From positions 1,040,333-1,104,332 of the forward strand of contig VXAY01000115.1 of assembly GCA_013399855.1 (NCBI GenBank): a stretch of 64,000 bases of DNA, read 5' to 3'. Below, one piece after another: positions 1 to 12,090 of this stretch. Position 1 is the stretch's first letter. Each line of letters opens with the position of its first letter. The notes under the pieces were generated by a model. That model was given only the letters and a program-made list of their open reading frames with translations, did not search any database and was not told the DNA's origin. This DNA comes from Oxyruncus cristatus (taxonomy: Eukaryota > Chordata > Aves > Passeriformes > Cotingidae). The position numbers and the translations under genes are program-made.

Positions 1-2296
1 GAGGGATCTATCCAAGGAGAAACAGGAGGCTTACACAGACAGCCTTTCAGTCTGCTTCTCTACCTCCTTCTTCTGTCTTTCCCACACAAACTTTTGCTTA
101 CTTAAATAACAATGACATGGGAAGGAATAGTGTCAGTAACCATAAAAACAATCAGTGGGATAACATGGATGCTGGTATCCTCTGTAAAGGTATTATTGCT
201 CTCCTCTTGTTCCTGTTTCCATGCTTGATCCCCCTCCTGCCCGATGCACTAAAGAGCAAAGATTAAAGCCAAATTCTTTAACTTAGATATTTAAAGAGAC
301 ATCCTCAGCAGTCATTACTGCTGAGCTGATTAGAAAAGGAAACCAGGACAACATTTTCGGGAGGATGTGTCAAACTTGGAGCCTTCAGTCATCTTTGGGG
401 TTGGACATTCGTGTAGGCCTAGGAGGACACTTCTTCAAGCCTTGCTGTGATGTCTAGGTGTCACCACGTGGAAATAAACACAATTAGCCAGTCAATGACA
501 ATAAAATGATGTTGTATCACAAGAACATCCACCAGAACCACAGCAACCAGGTGGGGAGCTCAGTCCTGCAGCACTCAGCTAAAATCCAGCTCCCAGGAAG
601 AGAGTTTACCCTTGTAACAGAGAGCTGTTCTCACAGCCGGCAATATAAACTCATTAATTAAGGAGGGTAGAGCCGGCACAGAAGTTGACTGGAATGATTT
701 CTACCCTAAAAAGAAATAAAAAAAAAGCAGTCCAGACGCATTCTGCCCCCTCAACTAAAGCGAGATAAGGATGTGCTCCTCCTCTCTCCTCTCCCCACCA
801 TCCGGCTTTCGGTCCCTCCCGCGCCCGGTCTGTGAAAGCCGGGGTGGGGGGGAACAAAGGCAGCCCCGGCAGGAAGATGGGGGCAAAGAAACCCCCTGCG
901 CTAGGAGGGTTCCCCCCGAAGCCGAGAGCCGGCGACCTGCGGCTCTCTGCCTTCCCCGGGCAGAGAGCCCCAGCAGTTATTAATGTCGCTGTCACCACCC
1001 CGCTGCTGGGTATTTTTCTTTCAGCTGATGGGAACACGGTCCCTGGAAAAGCCCGAGCATCACTACAGGCTCTGATCGCCCATTTCCTGAAGCAGTTTAC
1101 CTGAAGGACCGTGTCTAATCGAGTGATTATAAGGGCACTGATTTACCTTATCTGGAACTAAACTGATTATTTCTCATACTTTGTGGCATTTAATAGGAGA
1201 AAAGGAGGGAGGAGGATGAGGGGGGAAAAAGCGCTACCTGATTAGGAGTTCAAGAGCCTATTCTGCGGAGCCATAATAAAACTTAAAAGAATTTGCGAGG
1301 AGGAAACAAAGTACCCTTTGTCGAAAACAAAAAAGAGGAGAGAAAAACCTTCCAGTATCCATAACAGAAACCTACACGCCACCCTCCAGCACAAACAGAC
1401 TTAGGTGCTTCAGAAAAAGGCAGCTGACCTCCCAGCAAGAGCAGGGATGGTCGGAAAAACATATTCTCAACGGCTCTGCGCCCCGGGACAAACAAAGGGT
1501 TTTAAAGATCAAATTAACGTTATGGCCGAGTCACTCAAGCAAAGCAAAACTAAACATTATTAACACTAAACTGGAAAACGGGTAGTGCCGCAGATGTGTC
1601 ACGCAAAGGAAAACCTTAATTCCACTGGAATTAAGAAAAGAATACATTCCTTTTTTTTTTCTTTTTTCTTTTTTTTTTTTTTCCCCAGAGCACCACAGCA
1701 ATACCAAAATAAATGCTGGTTTCCAGCAGGTAACCCTTTTATTACAGCTCTCGCTAAACACTGCTTCCTTTCCTGCTTATTTATGCCAGCCTTAGCTCTT
1801 TTCCTTTCAAGAGGGATATTGCAAGTATTTTTTTTTTCCCTTGGACACCACTTATAGAGGTCACACACATTTTACAAGATAAAGATTCAGGCAATGAGCT
1901 CTTTAATATATGAGGAGAAGCTGACAGAGAGGGCTCTCACCCAGTTCCTATGAAAAGAGAGGAAATATGTGCCCTTATTCAGAAGTTGCATCCTTTTTTT
2001 CCCCCTTTTTTTTTTTTTTTTAATAACTGAAATTTATGTGCATCAGCAAACTTTTGGGCATTGTTCTTCCCAAACTAAACTGTTCCTTACAGCCTCATGT
2101 TTAGTGAAGCCTAAAATTAGAACTGACAGCAATTCACTGCAACAAAGTGGACTTCTTTCCCTGCCTGCCTGCAGCCCGCATCCCATTCATGGCCTCGAAA
2201 TTCAGGCATCTCTCGACACTCATCTGCCAGGAGAAGAAAAATAGGGCAGGGCCGACGACCGGCGGGGTCCTGCCGCCTCTCCTGGGGAGAGCTCAC
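1..2296 (-). other. ALPK1: ALPK1 intron following the first coding exon (partial)
   Basis: This stretch lies downstream of the ALPK1 exon 1 donor on the minus strand and must be intron up to the window edge, because no further exon matching the ALPK1 N-terminal domain was seen. It holds a GC-rich block at about 770-970, T-rich tracts at 1651-1682 and 2003-2020, and an ordered AT-rich stretch at about 975-1200 that resembles a conserved non-coding element. Reading frames here are short and low-complexity. Confidence 0.7.
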
Positions 2297-2417
2297 CTTG
2301 GCACCGCCGGTATTCCCGCTCGTCCTCCTCGCCCGTGCCAGCCTTTGCCGACAGGAGCGCGTCCAGAGCTCGCTCGCACTCCTGCAGCAGCACGGCCACG
2401 GCGTTTGGATTATTCAT
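2297..2417 (-). CDS. ALPK1: ALPK1 (alpha-protein kinase 1), first coding exon only (partial gene)
   Basis: ALPK1 is a cytosolic alpha-kinase that binds bacterial ADP-heptose through its N-terminal domain and phosphorylates TIFA to start NF-kB signalling. Only its first 40 codons are here. The minus-strand reading begins MNNPNAVAVLLQECERALD and ends EEDEREYRRCQ, closely matching the vertebrate ALPK1 N terminus (MNN..VAVLLQEC...EED....RC). It ends one base into a codon at a clean donor (CAAG|GTGAGC; donor at 2291-2296). The ATG at 2417 is preferred over the in-frame ATG at 2432 because it matches the family start. Upstream AG dinucleotides at 2423-2424 and 2437-2438 are candidate acceptors from a non-coding first exon. 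The sensor remainder and kinase domain lie beyond the left edge. The gene is divergent from TIFA, as in human. Identity rests on one short exon plus synteny. Confidence 0.85.
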
Positions 2418-5400
2418 GAAGGCTGATCCCACTCGGCTGTGAATTGGGTGTCCCCGGGTGCGCGGTGATCAATTACTTAAGAGAAGACACGGATTCTAAA
2501 TGAAAAGGATCCCTTCAAGGCTGAGGTACCTGGCAAACAAAGGAGGGGGAAAATGATTAACTAAAGTATCATCAATTATCCGAAAGGCTCAAGCAGGGAG
2601 AAATAATAGGGGAAATACATGAAAATACATGACAGCCTCGGAGGACTTTATTAGGCGAGTGTGTGACATTACTGCAGGGTCCCGATGACAAAGTGTGCAA
2701 GGCGAACATCTCCAAGGTGCCAGGGAGACAGGGCGGGGCTGGAGCAGGGACACCCCAAGCAGGGAAGTGACTACCCGGGCTGTGCGGGAGCCCTTTGCAC
2801 CTGCGAGGCTCGGGCTGTCACACGCAGTTAGCTGGGACTGAATGGCAGAACTCATGGAAGATGCTGCATGCATTTTCCAGACCATTGGAACCGTCTCTTT
2901 TACCCTGGAACTCCATCCCATGTAGGAATGCTCTCCACGGATGTACCACTACAAGTCCTTCAGGTGCTTAGGACACTGGCAGTGGTGATGCAGGAAAAAA
3001 ACCCATTCTCATCTCACATATCCAGCTCAGCATCTGCCAAAACAGTTAAGCGGCTTTCCAAAATTAAGCACAAAATAAATATTTTGGGGTTGGCTTTTTT
3101 AGCTTTTCCCCCACCGATTTGATGACGGTTTCACTGAAAAAACTGTTCTCACAGCTTGAAGCAATATAGTCAGAAACAGCCTCTGCGAAGACATTTCTAA
3201 AATTAGGGAAACGGCACACTAGAGGAGGAAGGGGAGTGCAAAGGAACACATATCCAGGCACAGTTTGCCCTGCTGACTAGAAAAGACTCACATTCTAGCA
3301 GCTAAATTTCCAGGTAGTTTTTTTTCCCTTTCTGTTGCAGCTCTGGGATCGCTGGATCCCCTGGAGCTGGTGGCTGATATCCTGTGTTCTCAACGGCACC
3401 AAGTAAGAGCTGCCAGATTGAAAAGCAGAGGGCAAAAGAGATGCACTCATGCGAAAGCAGAGAGGATCAGAGAGCCTGCCGTGGAAGGGCAGGTGGAGCA
3501 GGGCAAAAGATGGGATTCATCAGCAAAGAGCCTGGAGGCAGGAGCCGGTCAGTGGGACTCTGCAGACAAATGGCAGAGAAAGAAGAAATTTAAAAAGTAG
3601 CTGTAAAAAAGGAGGCTGAGGGCAGGAGCACAGACGTGTGAGAGCAGCTGGGGAGCAAGTAAAAAAGATCAGCTAGAGGCAGAGCCACGGATAAAAACAG
3701 AAAGAAAACCCTTGAAAGGGCTCCCCATCTTTTCAGCTCCAAGTAAGAGCCGCCAGGGCCACCCCATGCAGGGCACCATCCTGCAGGGTTTGAGCCAGGT
3801 GAGCACAGCTGGGTGTTCGGATCACATCTGTGAGGATGGACCAGGCACAGGGCCCATTTAGGGGCTCCCTTCAGGAGAAAGAGGAGATGGGGCCAGAGAC
3901 AGGACTGGAGACACAGCTGCAGCGTGGTCTTAAGTCCACTCAGGAGATGGGGTTGAACTACCTGTCACTGGCAAAGATCAGCCTAAAAAAAGGCCACCGC
4001 CCCGATGTGATTTGCTCACGGCACAAGGTCCTAGTCCACATCCCAGTTCACAAAGGTCCCCTCTCCCCAGGGACTGCTAGGTGGTCAGGGACAGACATCT
4101 CAACCTGGTGACAAGAGCCAGACAGGAGAGTCCTCTCTTCCTACCCTGCCAGGTCTGAAAAAGTTGATCCAGTTGCTGGTTATCCATCAGGGAAAAAAGA
4201 CAGGCAGCCTCCTCTGCTGCAGTCACACTAACACACCTATACCAGCGTTGCTTGCTCTGCTAACTGCACTGACATCTGCTAATTGATTTCTCTGATTACC
4301 CAGCCCTGTGGGAAGGAGTGTGTGCCTGTCCCAGGAGTGCCTCCCAGGTTGGGATGAAGCATCCCGGCCATCTGGCCCCGACTCCATTCCTTTGTGTAAT
4401 TGATTTCTCAAAAACCTTGTTTTCTAGGGAGCCCACTCGAGTGAGCACTGAGCAGACGTACACCTGTCTCGGATCCACTGTGGACATTAGTCCTGGGAAC
4501 TGGGAACTGCTTCAGGAGCGTGCAGAAGCACGTTGGAGAAGGCCTCATGCTCAGCTGCCACCTCACAGCTCCGGTAAATAGATGTTCATAAGCACAATTT
4601 GCTAGGAAGATGCACTAAAGCAAATAAGCAATGGGATATCTCCCTTTACAAAGAATAACATGGTATTAAGAGCATCCAGTGGAGCTCAGAGCCCATATTT
4701 AGACTTTTAAGCCCACCTTGTGCTTCCACAGTTTGGAAGATCACGTTGGGTCTTTGCTATAAGCAGGAGGGCCCCGTGGCTTTGTGAGCCACACAGGCTG
4801 CCAGTCTCACAAAGAACTGCCAGGGCTTAGCAGGGAAGCTCAAATTAGTGTGGAAGTACAGCGCTTGGCTTCCTTGGGTTGGGAGGGTTTAACTCACCAG
4901 GAAACTGCCAGCTCCATAACAGTGATATATGAATGTCAGCAAGCGAGGAATTTTTCCTCAAGTACACTTTTTTTCTCCAAAGACTTGAATAAACAGCAAG
5001 GACACTTGGAGTAATAAACACTGATTTACAACGGCAGCGACACCAAAGTGCTGGAACCATGAAGAAAAGTGCAATAAACTGTACATTAGTACTCAGAAGG
5101 TGGAGAGTCTTTAGAGACCCATCACTGGGGACAGTGACTCGCATCATAAAATCAGCTTAAAATACACCAAAGAGCTTTAAACTGCAGCAGCATCCTTTAC
5201 ACAGATGTCACTTTGTAAAGTTGTGTTTTGTGACAGCTGTGGCACTGAGTGACAGCTGGGAGAAGGGAATAACCAAGCACGCAGCTTATGGACCTGTGGA
5301 AATGCAGGACCCGAGACTAAAGCTGAACAGCAGAACAGCAAAAACTTCTGCAGGCCTTTAGAACCCTCTCAATGGTTACTAATCAGCTTTCCTAAGGTTC

Positions 5401-7295
5401 CCTTAAGTCCTAATAAGTGGTACTTTAAGGAGACTACAGTTCTGAAGTGATAAAAATTGCAGCTTGACGTGCTGCAAAAAACCTGCCTGGACAAAAATGC
5501 TTTGTAAGGATGCACTTAAAATGCTCTTTGAAAACAACAAAAATAATAAATTGTAATAAAACCAATTTTGCACCAGATTGAGGATTTAAGCATTTTTTGA
5601 CATGCAAAGGCAGTTTTTAAATGCTTGATGTAATTGTTAGACACTTTAAAACAAAAATTATTGGGGAAAAAAAAAAATCTGTGCCATTTCTGGTTGAAGC
5701 CTGGATTAAAATAACTCCTCGCATCAAATGTGATGAAAGAAAAATATTACAAAGGTCTCAGGGGATGAGAAAATACATTTCTGTGGTTGGCCTCTAATTG
5801 GAGCTGGGGTTCAGAACAAGAGGGATGGAGGGAAGTATTGGGTGGGCTACAGTGAAATGATCTCTTTAATAAGAAATAGGCCATACTGTGACATTTCAGA
5901 GCCCCTGGGCTAGAAGACCAAAAGCTCTGTCAAGAGAAAGGAATTTTAAGTTCCACTGTGGATGGAAGGAAGCCTGGGAGTCAATCTAGCCAGTTTAAGA
6001 CTGCAATTAGCTTTGGAGGCTTTAAGAAAAAGAAGATGTAATTGCTGCATTCAAACTTCAAATGCAGCAAGGATAACAAGCCTTGGTTTCTCAGACAACA
6101 TCATTTGGGAAATTTTCCACAGCATTATGGCCCTGAAACACAAATTAGAGATCACCAGCCCTTTTCTCTCTGAAAATATATTATCCTAATTTTCATCTTA
6201 TTCAGGCTACCCTCCAGTTCCAGGGAGACTAATGAAGAGGAAGCAAAGACCTGATGAGTTCCATGCGGAGACTACATTTATGGATTAATCCCAACAGGGA
6301 GCAAATAAACCTCATTCCCAGAGCTCTCGGTTGGGACTCGACACAATCAATCGAGGAATGGATAGTTATTTATGACCGAGGCTGTTTTGACTTTCAAATA
6401 AACATTTTAATTACTTTAAGTGCTACGCTGGAACTTGGACTCTGAGCCCTGTTTTCATTTCGGTGCCTTGCTCTCCTGCCTCCTAATCCCAAACCACTCC
6501 GGTCATTACGACACCGTGCAAATCATAGCGATTTTCACGCCTGGAACGTTTGGAAGGGTTTGCTAAGGTAAAATCCACAGGCCAGACAAACTAGGGAAAA
6601 GGGAGGGGGGAAAAGGGAGGAGGAGCCAGTATGAATGAAAGGAACACCCTCAAACTACAGTGAGCCTAAAGAGGTGCCCAGCTCTGAAACCCCTTTGTAA
6701 TCATGTTGGCGCATCCTGATCCATCGTTGCATCCCACGTTTCTCTGCCTGCTCCTACAAGCAATTTTAATAACCAAGGCACTCAACAGTGTTTCTTTTTT
6801 AACAGCTCATTTTCAATTCAAGTGTCTGCACCACTTGCACTGCTGGTTTCTCCCTCCAGCCTAATTTGGTGTACTGTGGCCCTTCCACATGGGGCTTCCC
6901 TAAGGTTAATGAAGCCACACTCATTTTTAGGGAAGCTCTTTAAGCTGTTAAGAGTCTCTTGCTGAAGAAAGACAGGGGTGAAATCATGACACACAGGCAG
7001 CGCTGGATCTATTGTGGCTGGTCCATTTATACTCTCATCTTCCCTCCGTATTACGATATTTTATCTTCCCTTGACTTCTGCAGGAAGACCAAAAAATTAT
7101 GGACAAATATTGATGCTGGTATTTTTACCTGCAGCAGGTAGCAGGGCCCACGCACATCACACAGCACCCTCCGCTGCTCTCCCTCCTGTGGATTTGTGCA
7201 CAAGCCTTCTTGAGTCCTCCCCGTCACCCCTGTCAAAAATAACAGGCTCAGCTGTATTTTCAGATTTGGCAGCTTGAGGGACCGAAAAATAAAAC

Positions 7296-7341
7296 GGGGG
7301 GGGGAAAAAGAAAAAAAAGAAAAAAAAGAAAAAAAAAGAAA
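7296..7341 (+). repeat. G-run followed by AAAAAAAG-type microsatellite
   Basis: A run of G is followed by repeated units of A-rich sequence with single G bases. It is simple-sequence DNA and explains the lysine-rich and phenylalanine-rich frames on the two strands here. Confidence 0.85.
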
Positions 7342-8368
7342 ACACGCTTACACTAAGTTAGCAAAGGTTTCAGCAACTGATTTAATATCATCTTCCACAG
7401 AAGGCAAATTCAGTTTCCTGAATATTTCAGTGCACACATGTTTGTGTTTTCCTAGAGCATTTACCTTTCTTTACCAAAAGATGGTTTAAAAAAATAAATA
7501 CATGGATTTTCTAGGGGCTTTAGTCAGTTAGTTAGTTAGTTTACTTCTCCGGCTTAAAGATTATATGTTTTCTTTTGGTAAAGCTGGATATCCCAACTGG
7601 CTGTATTAAAATAAGGAAGAACCTCAATCAAAAAGCCTCTCCTAAGGCAAGCTTTCTTGTTAATATGCACCAACATGAAAGGGTTTCTTTTCATCCTATA
7701 CAACTACAGTGTGTGTAAATTGCAGGGGGCTCATTGGCATAAATCTTGGCTGTGACCTCTGAGGTAAACTGGATTTACATTACTTTCTGACAAGAATTAA
7801 ATGAAGGCCTTGTGGATATATGAACAGCCTTCTAGACTGCAACAGATGGGCATGAATGTGCTCCCTAGGCAAACTATCAGTGACATCTGTGTCCTCCAAA
7901 TTCTGGTGGTCTCAGCCAATTAGCAGGCAAAAGGGAAGAAAAAAAAGCCGGCCTCTGCACAGCCACCCCAGCCAGAGCCGAGGCAGAAGTGCTTCTGTTT
8001 GGAAATGGGATCAAGAACAGCCTCCAGCACAAGGAGGTGGTTTGCCGGCTGGTGTAATACAGAGGTGGCATTACAGCAAAGGCTGAAGTAATGAGGGAGA
8101 ACAGATATTAATATTAATACAGGACAAATCCCAGCCCCAGCTAGGTCTGCGTAAGGCGACAATAATGGGCTACCGTGGTGGATTTACACTCCTGCAGCCA
8201 AGGATGGAGGTTTTATCCAGGGGTGAAAGTGAAGCCCAGTGCCTGACACAGCTAAGGCAGGTGCTGGAAAAGCCCAGCTCTTGATCCATATACAAACCCC
8301 CACCACGTCCTGCTCTCCCTGCAGAAGTACCCAAAGAGAAACTCTGGCCATGCAGACCTGCACTTAGG

Positions 8369-8440
8369 AATCATGGAATATCTCGAGTTGGAAGGGACCC
8401 ATAAGGATCATCAAGTCCAGCTCCGGGTGTGCCTCCATGG
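8369..8440 (-). mobile_element. CR1 LINE 3'-end fragment (minus orientation)
   Basis: Reading plus, the sequence runs ATCATGGAATATCTCGAGTT then GGAAGGGACCCATAAGGATC, the reverse complement of the typical avian CR1 3' terminus. Similarity fades after about 8440, so this is a short 5'-truncated copy. It is the only clear interspersed repeat in the ALPK1-TIFA interval. Confidence 0.75.
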
Positions 8441-8951
8441 GTGGATGGGATCTGGGAAGCAACACACTCACTGGCAGCTGCACCTGCCTGCTCCAAAGCT
8501 TAGCGCTTTGTGGAAGGGCATTTAAGTTGCAAACAGATCGGGAAAAGAGCTTGGAATTAGAACTGGGATTTCTTAGTGCAGCACAGACACAAATCAGAGC
8601 CAAAACCACACAGCAACTGCCACCACACGGAGCCAGACAAAGGGGTACCAGGGAGTCCAAACCCACCCCTAAACTACACCAGATCCGTGGTTTTAGGCCA
8701 GTTATACCAGAGGAGTGGCCCAGGCCAACACAAGAGGTGCAACAAGCCACTCCTTATGAAACATGTTCTGTGTGTCCCAGTTTTTTACGGAGCTGCCGCG
8801 GCAGCAGCAGGCAGGACCTCTGGCTAAAAGCAGATCGGCGCTGGGTGCCGAACAAAAGCACCTGTTGTTTTGCCCTGGTCATGACTTTTCAGAGAGGCCT
8901 TTTGGGCACTTTCTCCTCACCACTGCTATCCCAAGTACTACCAGGGGACGC

Positions 8952-9038
8952 AAAAAAAAAAAAAAAAAAAGGAATAATTGAGGGGCAGATCAATAAATTA
9001 AAAAGTTCTAAAAAAGAAAAAAGAAAGGAAAAAAAAAG
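8952..9038 (+). repeat. Poly-A and A-rich low-complexity tract
   Basis: A run of about 19 A at 8952-8970 is followed by A/G-rich sequence at 9001-9040. It could be a degraded retroposon tail, but no element body is recognisable upstream. Confidence 0.7.
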
Positions 9039-11849
9039 ACATAATGAATTTGGTACAGCACATATTTTTAGATCAAAGATGCCTTTGAAGTGACAAACCC
9101 TTAATCCATAAACTACTGAAGCACTTCCTTTCTCTCCCAAACCACTTGTTGTCAAATAAAATGGAAGTTAAGGAAATTATCTTTATCTGCAAAATGGCCA
9201 AAAGAAGCCATCACCTAATGACAGCCTTGTCAAAATGACAATTGGGGAAATTGTTAGGAAGGGGAGGCCTGACGACTCGAGGAATAAGCTGGCTGTTTGC
9301 TCTAATCTGGGCAGGCAGGCCCCACACAATTCCAGTCAGCTTGCTGTGTGAAACAGCTAAGTCTTTGTCAACCCAGGCAGGGGCTGGAAAGACTTCTCTT
9401 TCATGAATATGTATCACCACCCTCCACATCCACAGAAAAAAAACCCCTCCTTCCAAACAGCAAAATAATAATAAAAAAAAACCAAACCCAAAACTTAGCC
9501 GCCACCGTAAGAAATAAATCCCAGAACAACAAAAGCCTGAGAGAAAAAAAACTACTAAGCATTGAAAGCGCACGTTTTGGAAGTGGAGCCAGAAGGATCT
9601 TCCTCCCAAAGGCTTTCTGTGCACTGTTATTCCCCAGCAGAGCGGGATGAGGCACTTCACGTGCACAAAAGCAGAACGGCCCATCGGGGTATTTAATGTC
9701 CATCACTGGAGTTTATGTTTTGCATTTCTGAACGTGCTGCCTGAGCACCAAACCCCAGGCCACGAACACACACGGCTGGGCTGGTGAGACACGAATTGCT
9801 GCTCACTTGTGCAAGGAGGAAAGCACCTGGAGCACGTCAAAACGCTTCCATGGGCAAAGGCTTCAAGGGCAGGCACTGAGGCAGCTTCAGATTAGGGTCA
9901 CAAATTTCCTGCGAAGCTTAAAATCCTCCACAACATCTCGAGTCAGACAGTTGGAATCACGGGTCACCTTGAAGTTTGGGGGCTTTTCATACATCTATAC
10001 AATATTAAACCCCAAGCATTCCAAAAACTGGCATAAAACTGAAACAGGAGAGCCAAATGAAGCCTACTGGACTGCCAGTGGAGGTGGATGTACAGACAGA
10101 AAGTGCCTTAGAAAGCTGAAGTGGCTCAGAAATGCATGTCAGAAACACCGTGTCAGCAGGACTGATGCTGAAAGTCTTGTAAGCCCAAAAATGGTGTTTA
10201 AAGCCATGGAAGGGCAGCTGGGAAGCGAAGGTAGGATCAAACCAAACCTTTGCCTGTTGCAGAAAACCCAAATGAAGACATTTCAAATGTGGTGGGTTTT
10301 GTCTCTCTTGGAGAGCTACGACATCATTAAAGCATACAACAGTGTTTGAAAAGCTACCTTCAGATGTTTGTTGTTATCTTTTTAATTTTGCTAGTGAAAC
10401 TGCAAACTTGATCTCCATTTATTATAAGAGAGCTCGTGGTGATATTATACACTTGATTTTTTCTTGAAATAACAAACTGTATGAAAGCTTGACACCCAGC
10501 AGAGATATCAAGACACAATGCTCAATTTTGAGGTTTCCAATATTATGCAATGTTTGCTGTAGACATTTCCATTTCATTAGCATATTCTACTTTCCATGAG
10601 ACCCAGCAATGAATGCTCTCCCTGATCTAAGGCTAATCCTCTTTAAAGAGCTACAGGCTATATTACATGTGGCCACAGCCACGGTTATGCCAGGGCTGAA
10701 TCACTTTGAAGCCTATTGAACAGTGTTCCCTTGTGAGACCATACACAGAGCCATAAACTGATGCTCCCTGTGCTGTGAAATGCCACTGTTTCCACCACCA
10801 GGAGTTTCTGTAAGGGACAGACTTGAGTCCCAGGCAAGGGGCTGCAAAGAGGGAAGAGACACCCGCTGCCTTCACCTCCCCTCAGCGTCAATTTATGTGC
10901 CTACAGTGACAAAAAGTCCTTTCTTCTAAACCTCATCAGACAGCAAATGCATCGAGGGAGGGTTTTCAGAACAATCAAAGGTAAAGATGAACCAGGCACC
11001 TGCTTCCCTGAGTAGGAAGGAAGCTACTCGAGCTGTTTGGGACAGAATCATATGTATCTTCAAAGAAAAAAGAGGAAAAGGGTCATGTATGTACCTCCAA
11101 GGCTGACTCCATGCCCCTAAATGCTATAAACTGAGATAATGGAATAGAGCTTTTAGTGCCACACAATGTGGAATCTTTAGCACCTTCATATCTACACAAA
11201 CTCAAAGGGAAAAAAACCCCAACACAACAAAAAGCCCATTATATTCTCTCGTTCTGCTACGTATCAGTAAAAACCAGCTTATATAGTTTACCTTTAACTC
11301 TTCAAAATAACTTTGTTTAATCAAGGGAGCCAGAAATGTTGGTTCTGTTCAGCCAGAAATTATCTCCATCTAACTGGTGTCAAACCAGACGGAGAGGGCA
11401 GATTCAGTCTCCATGGTAAAATCTGGGTTCTGGTGAAAGCAAGGCTTAACCTCCTTGCTTTCAAAATAGTTGCACAAATTACTTTTTTCCTTTTCAGCTC
11501 TTCATTTTCTTCATGAATACAGTCTTTTCTGGCACACGGGATGGTCCAACACATTTAAAACTTCAAGCTTTGTTCCAGCTTCCAAAAAAAGGACAACAAG
11601 GAAGAACTGAATTTTTATTCAGTGTCAGGCCTTAAAGATGATTTCATTTTGAGCAAGAAACAAGCACCTGGTCTATGGCATTGAACCTCCCTTACTTTTC
11701 CTTTTCCACATCTTTTGGAGCTGGAATTACTGGAGCTTCTCTCCCACCAAGTCCTATGAACGTTCCTGCAAAGACACAGCTGTCAATATGAAGGGACTCC
11801 AAGTCAAAACACCTCCACCTCTTTCCACAGTGTCCATGTGGGAGTAAGG

Positions 11850-12090
11850 GCCGTGGGGTGGACAAAAGGGAGAGAATCCAGATGGAGGGAGAAAGGGTTC
11901 AGAGAAAAAATAAACAAAGGGTGCAAAGAGCAACAGAGTGGGCAGGAAAAACAATCAGGAGGGTGGTAAGAGGGAAGAACAGCAGACAGCGAGAGGGGCA
12001 GGAAGATGGAGGAGAAACTCAGAGAGCAGACAGGCAAGAAGGACGAGAAGAGAAGAAGGCAGAGGGGCTCCAAAGGAGGACCAAGGGCAG
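11850..12090 (+). repeat. Purine-rich low-complexity block
   Basis: About 240 bases are overwhelmingly A and G on the plus strand, with imperfect GGAGAA, AGGCAG and GAAGA words and no fixed period. The complementary pyrimidine strand gives a long Ser/Leu/Pro/Phe-rich frame that is best read as a composition artefact. Confidence 0.7.

Noticed and set aside
8437..9093. 218-codon plus-strand frame
   Set aside because: Begins in a CR1 remnant and ends in poly-lysine from an A-rich tract; no recognised domain.
9807..10349. 180-codon plus-strand frame
   Set aside because: No resemblance to any family I recognise and no splice or promoter context.
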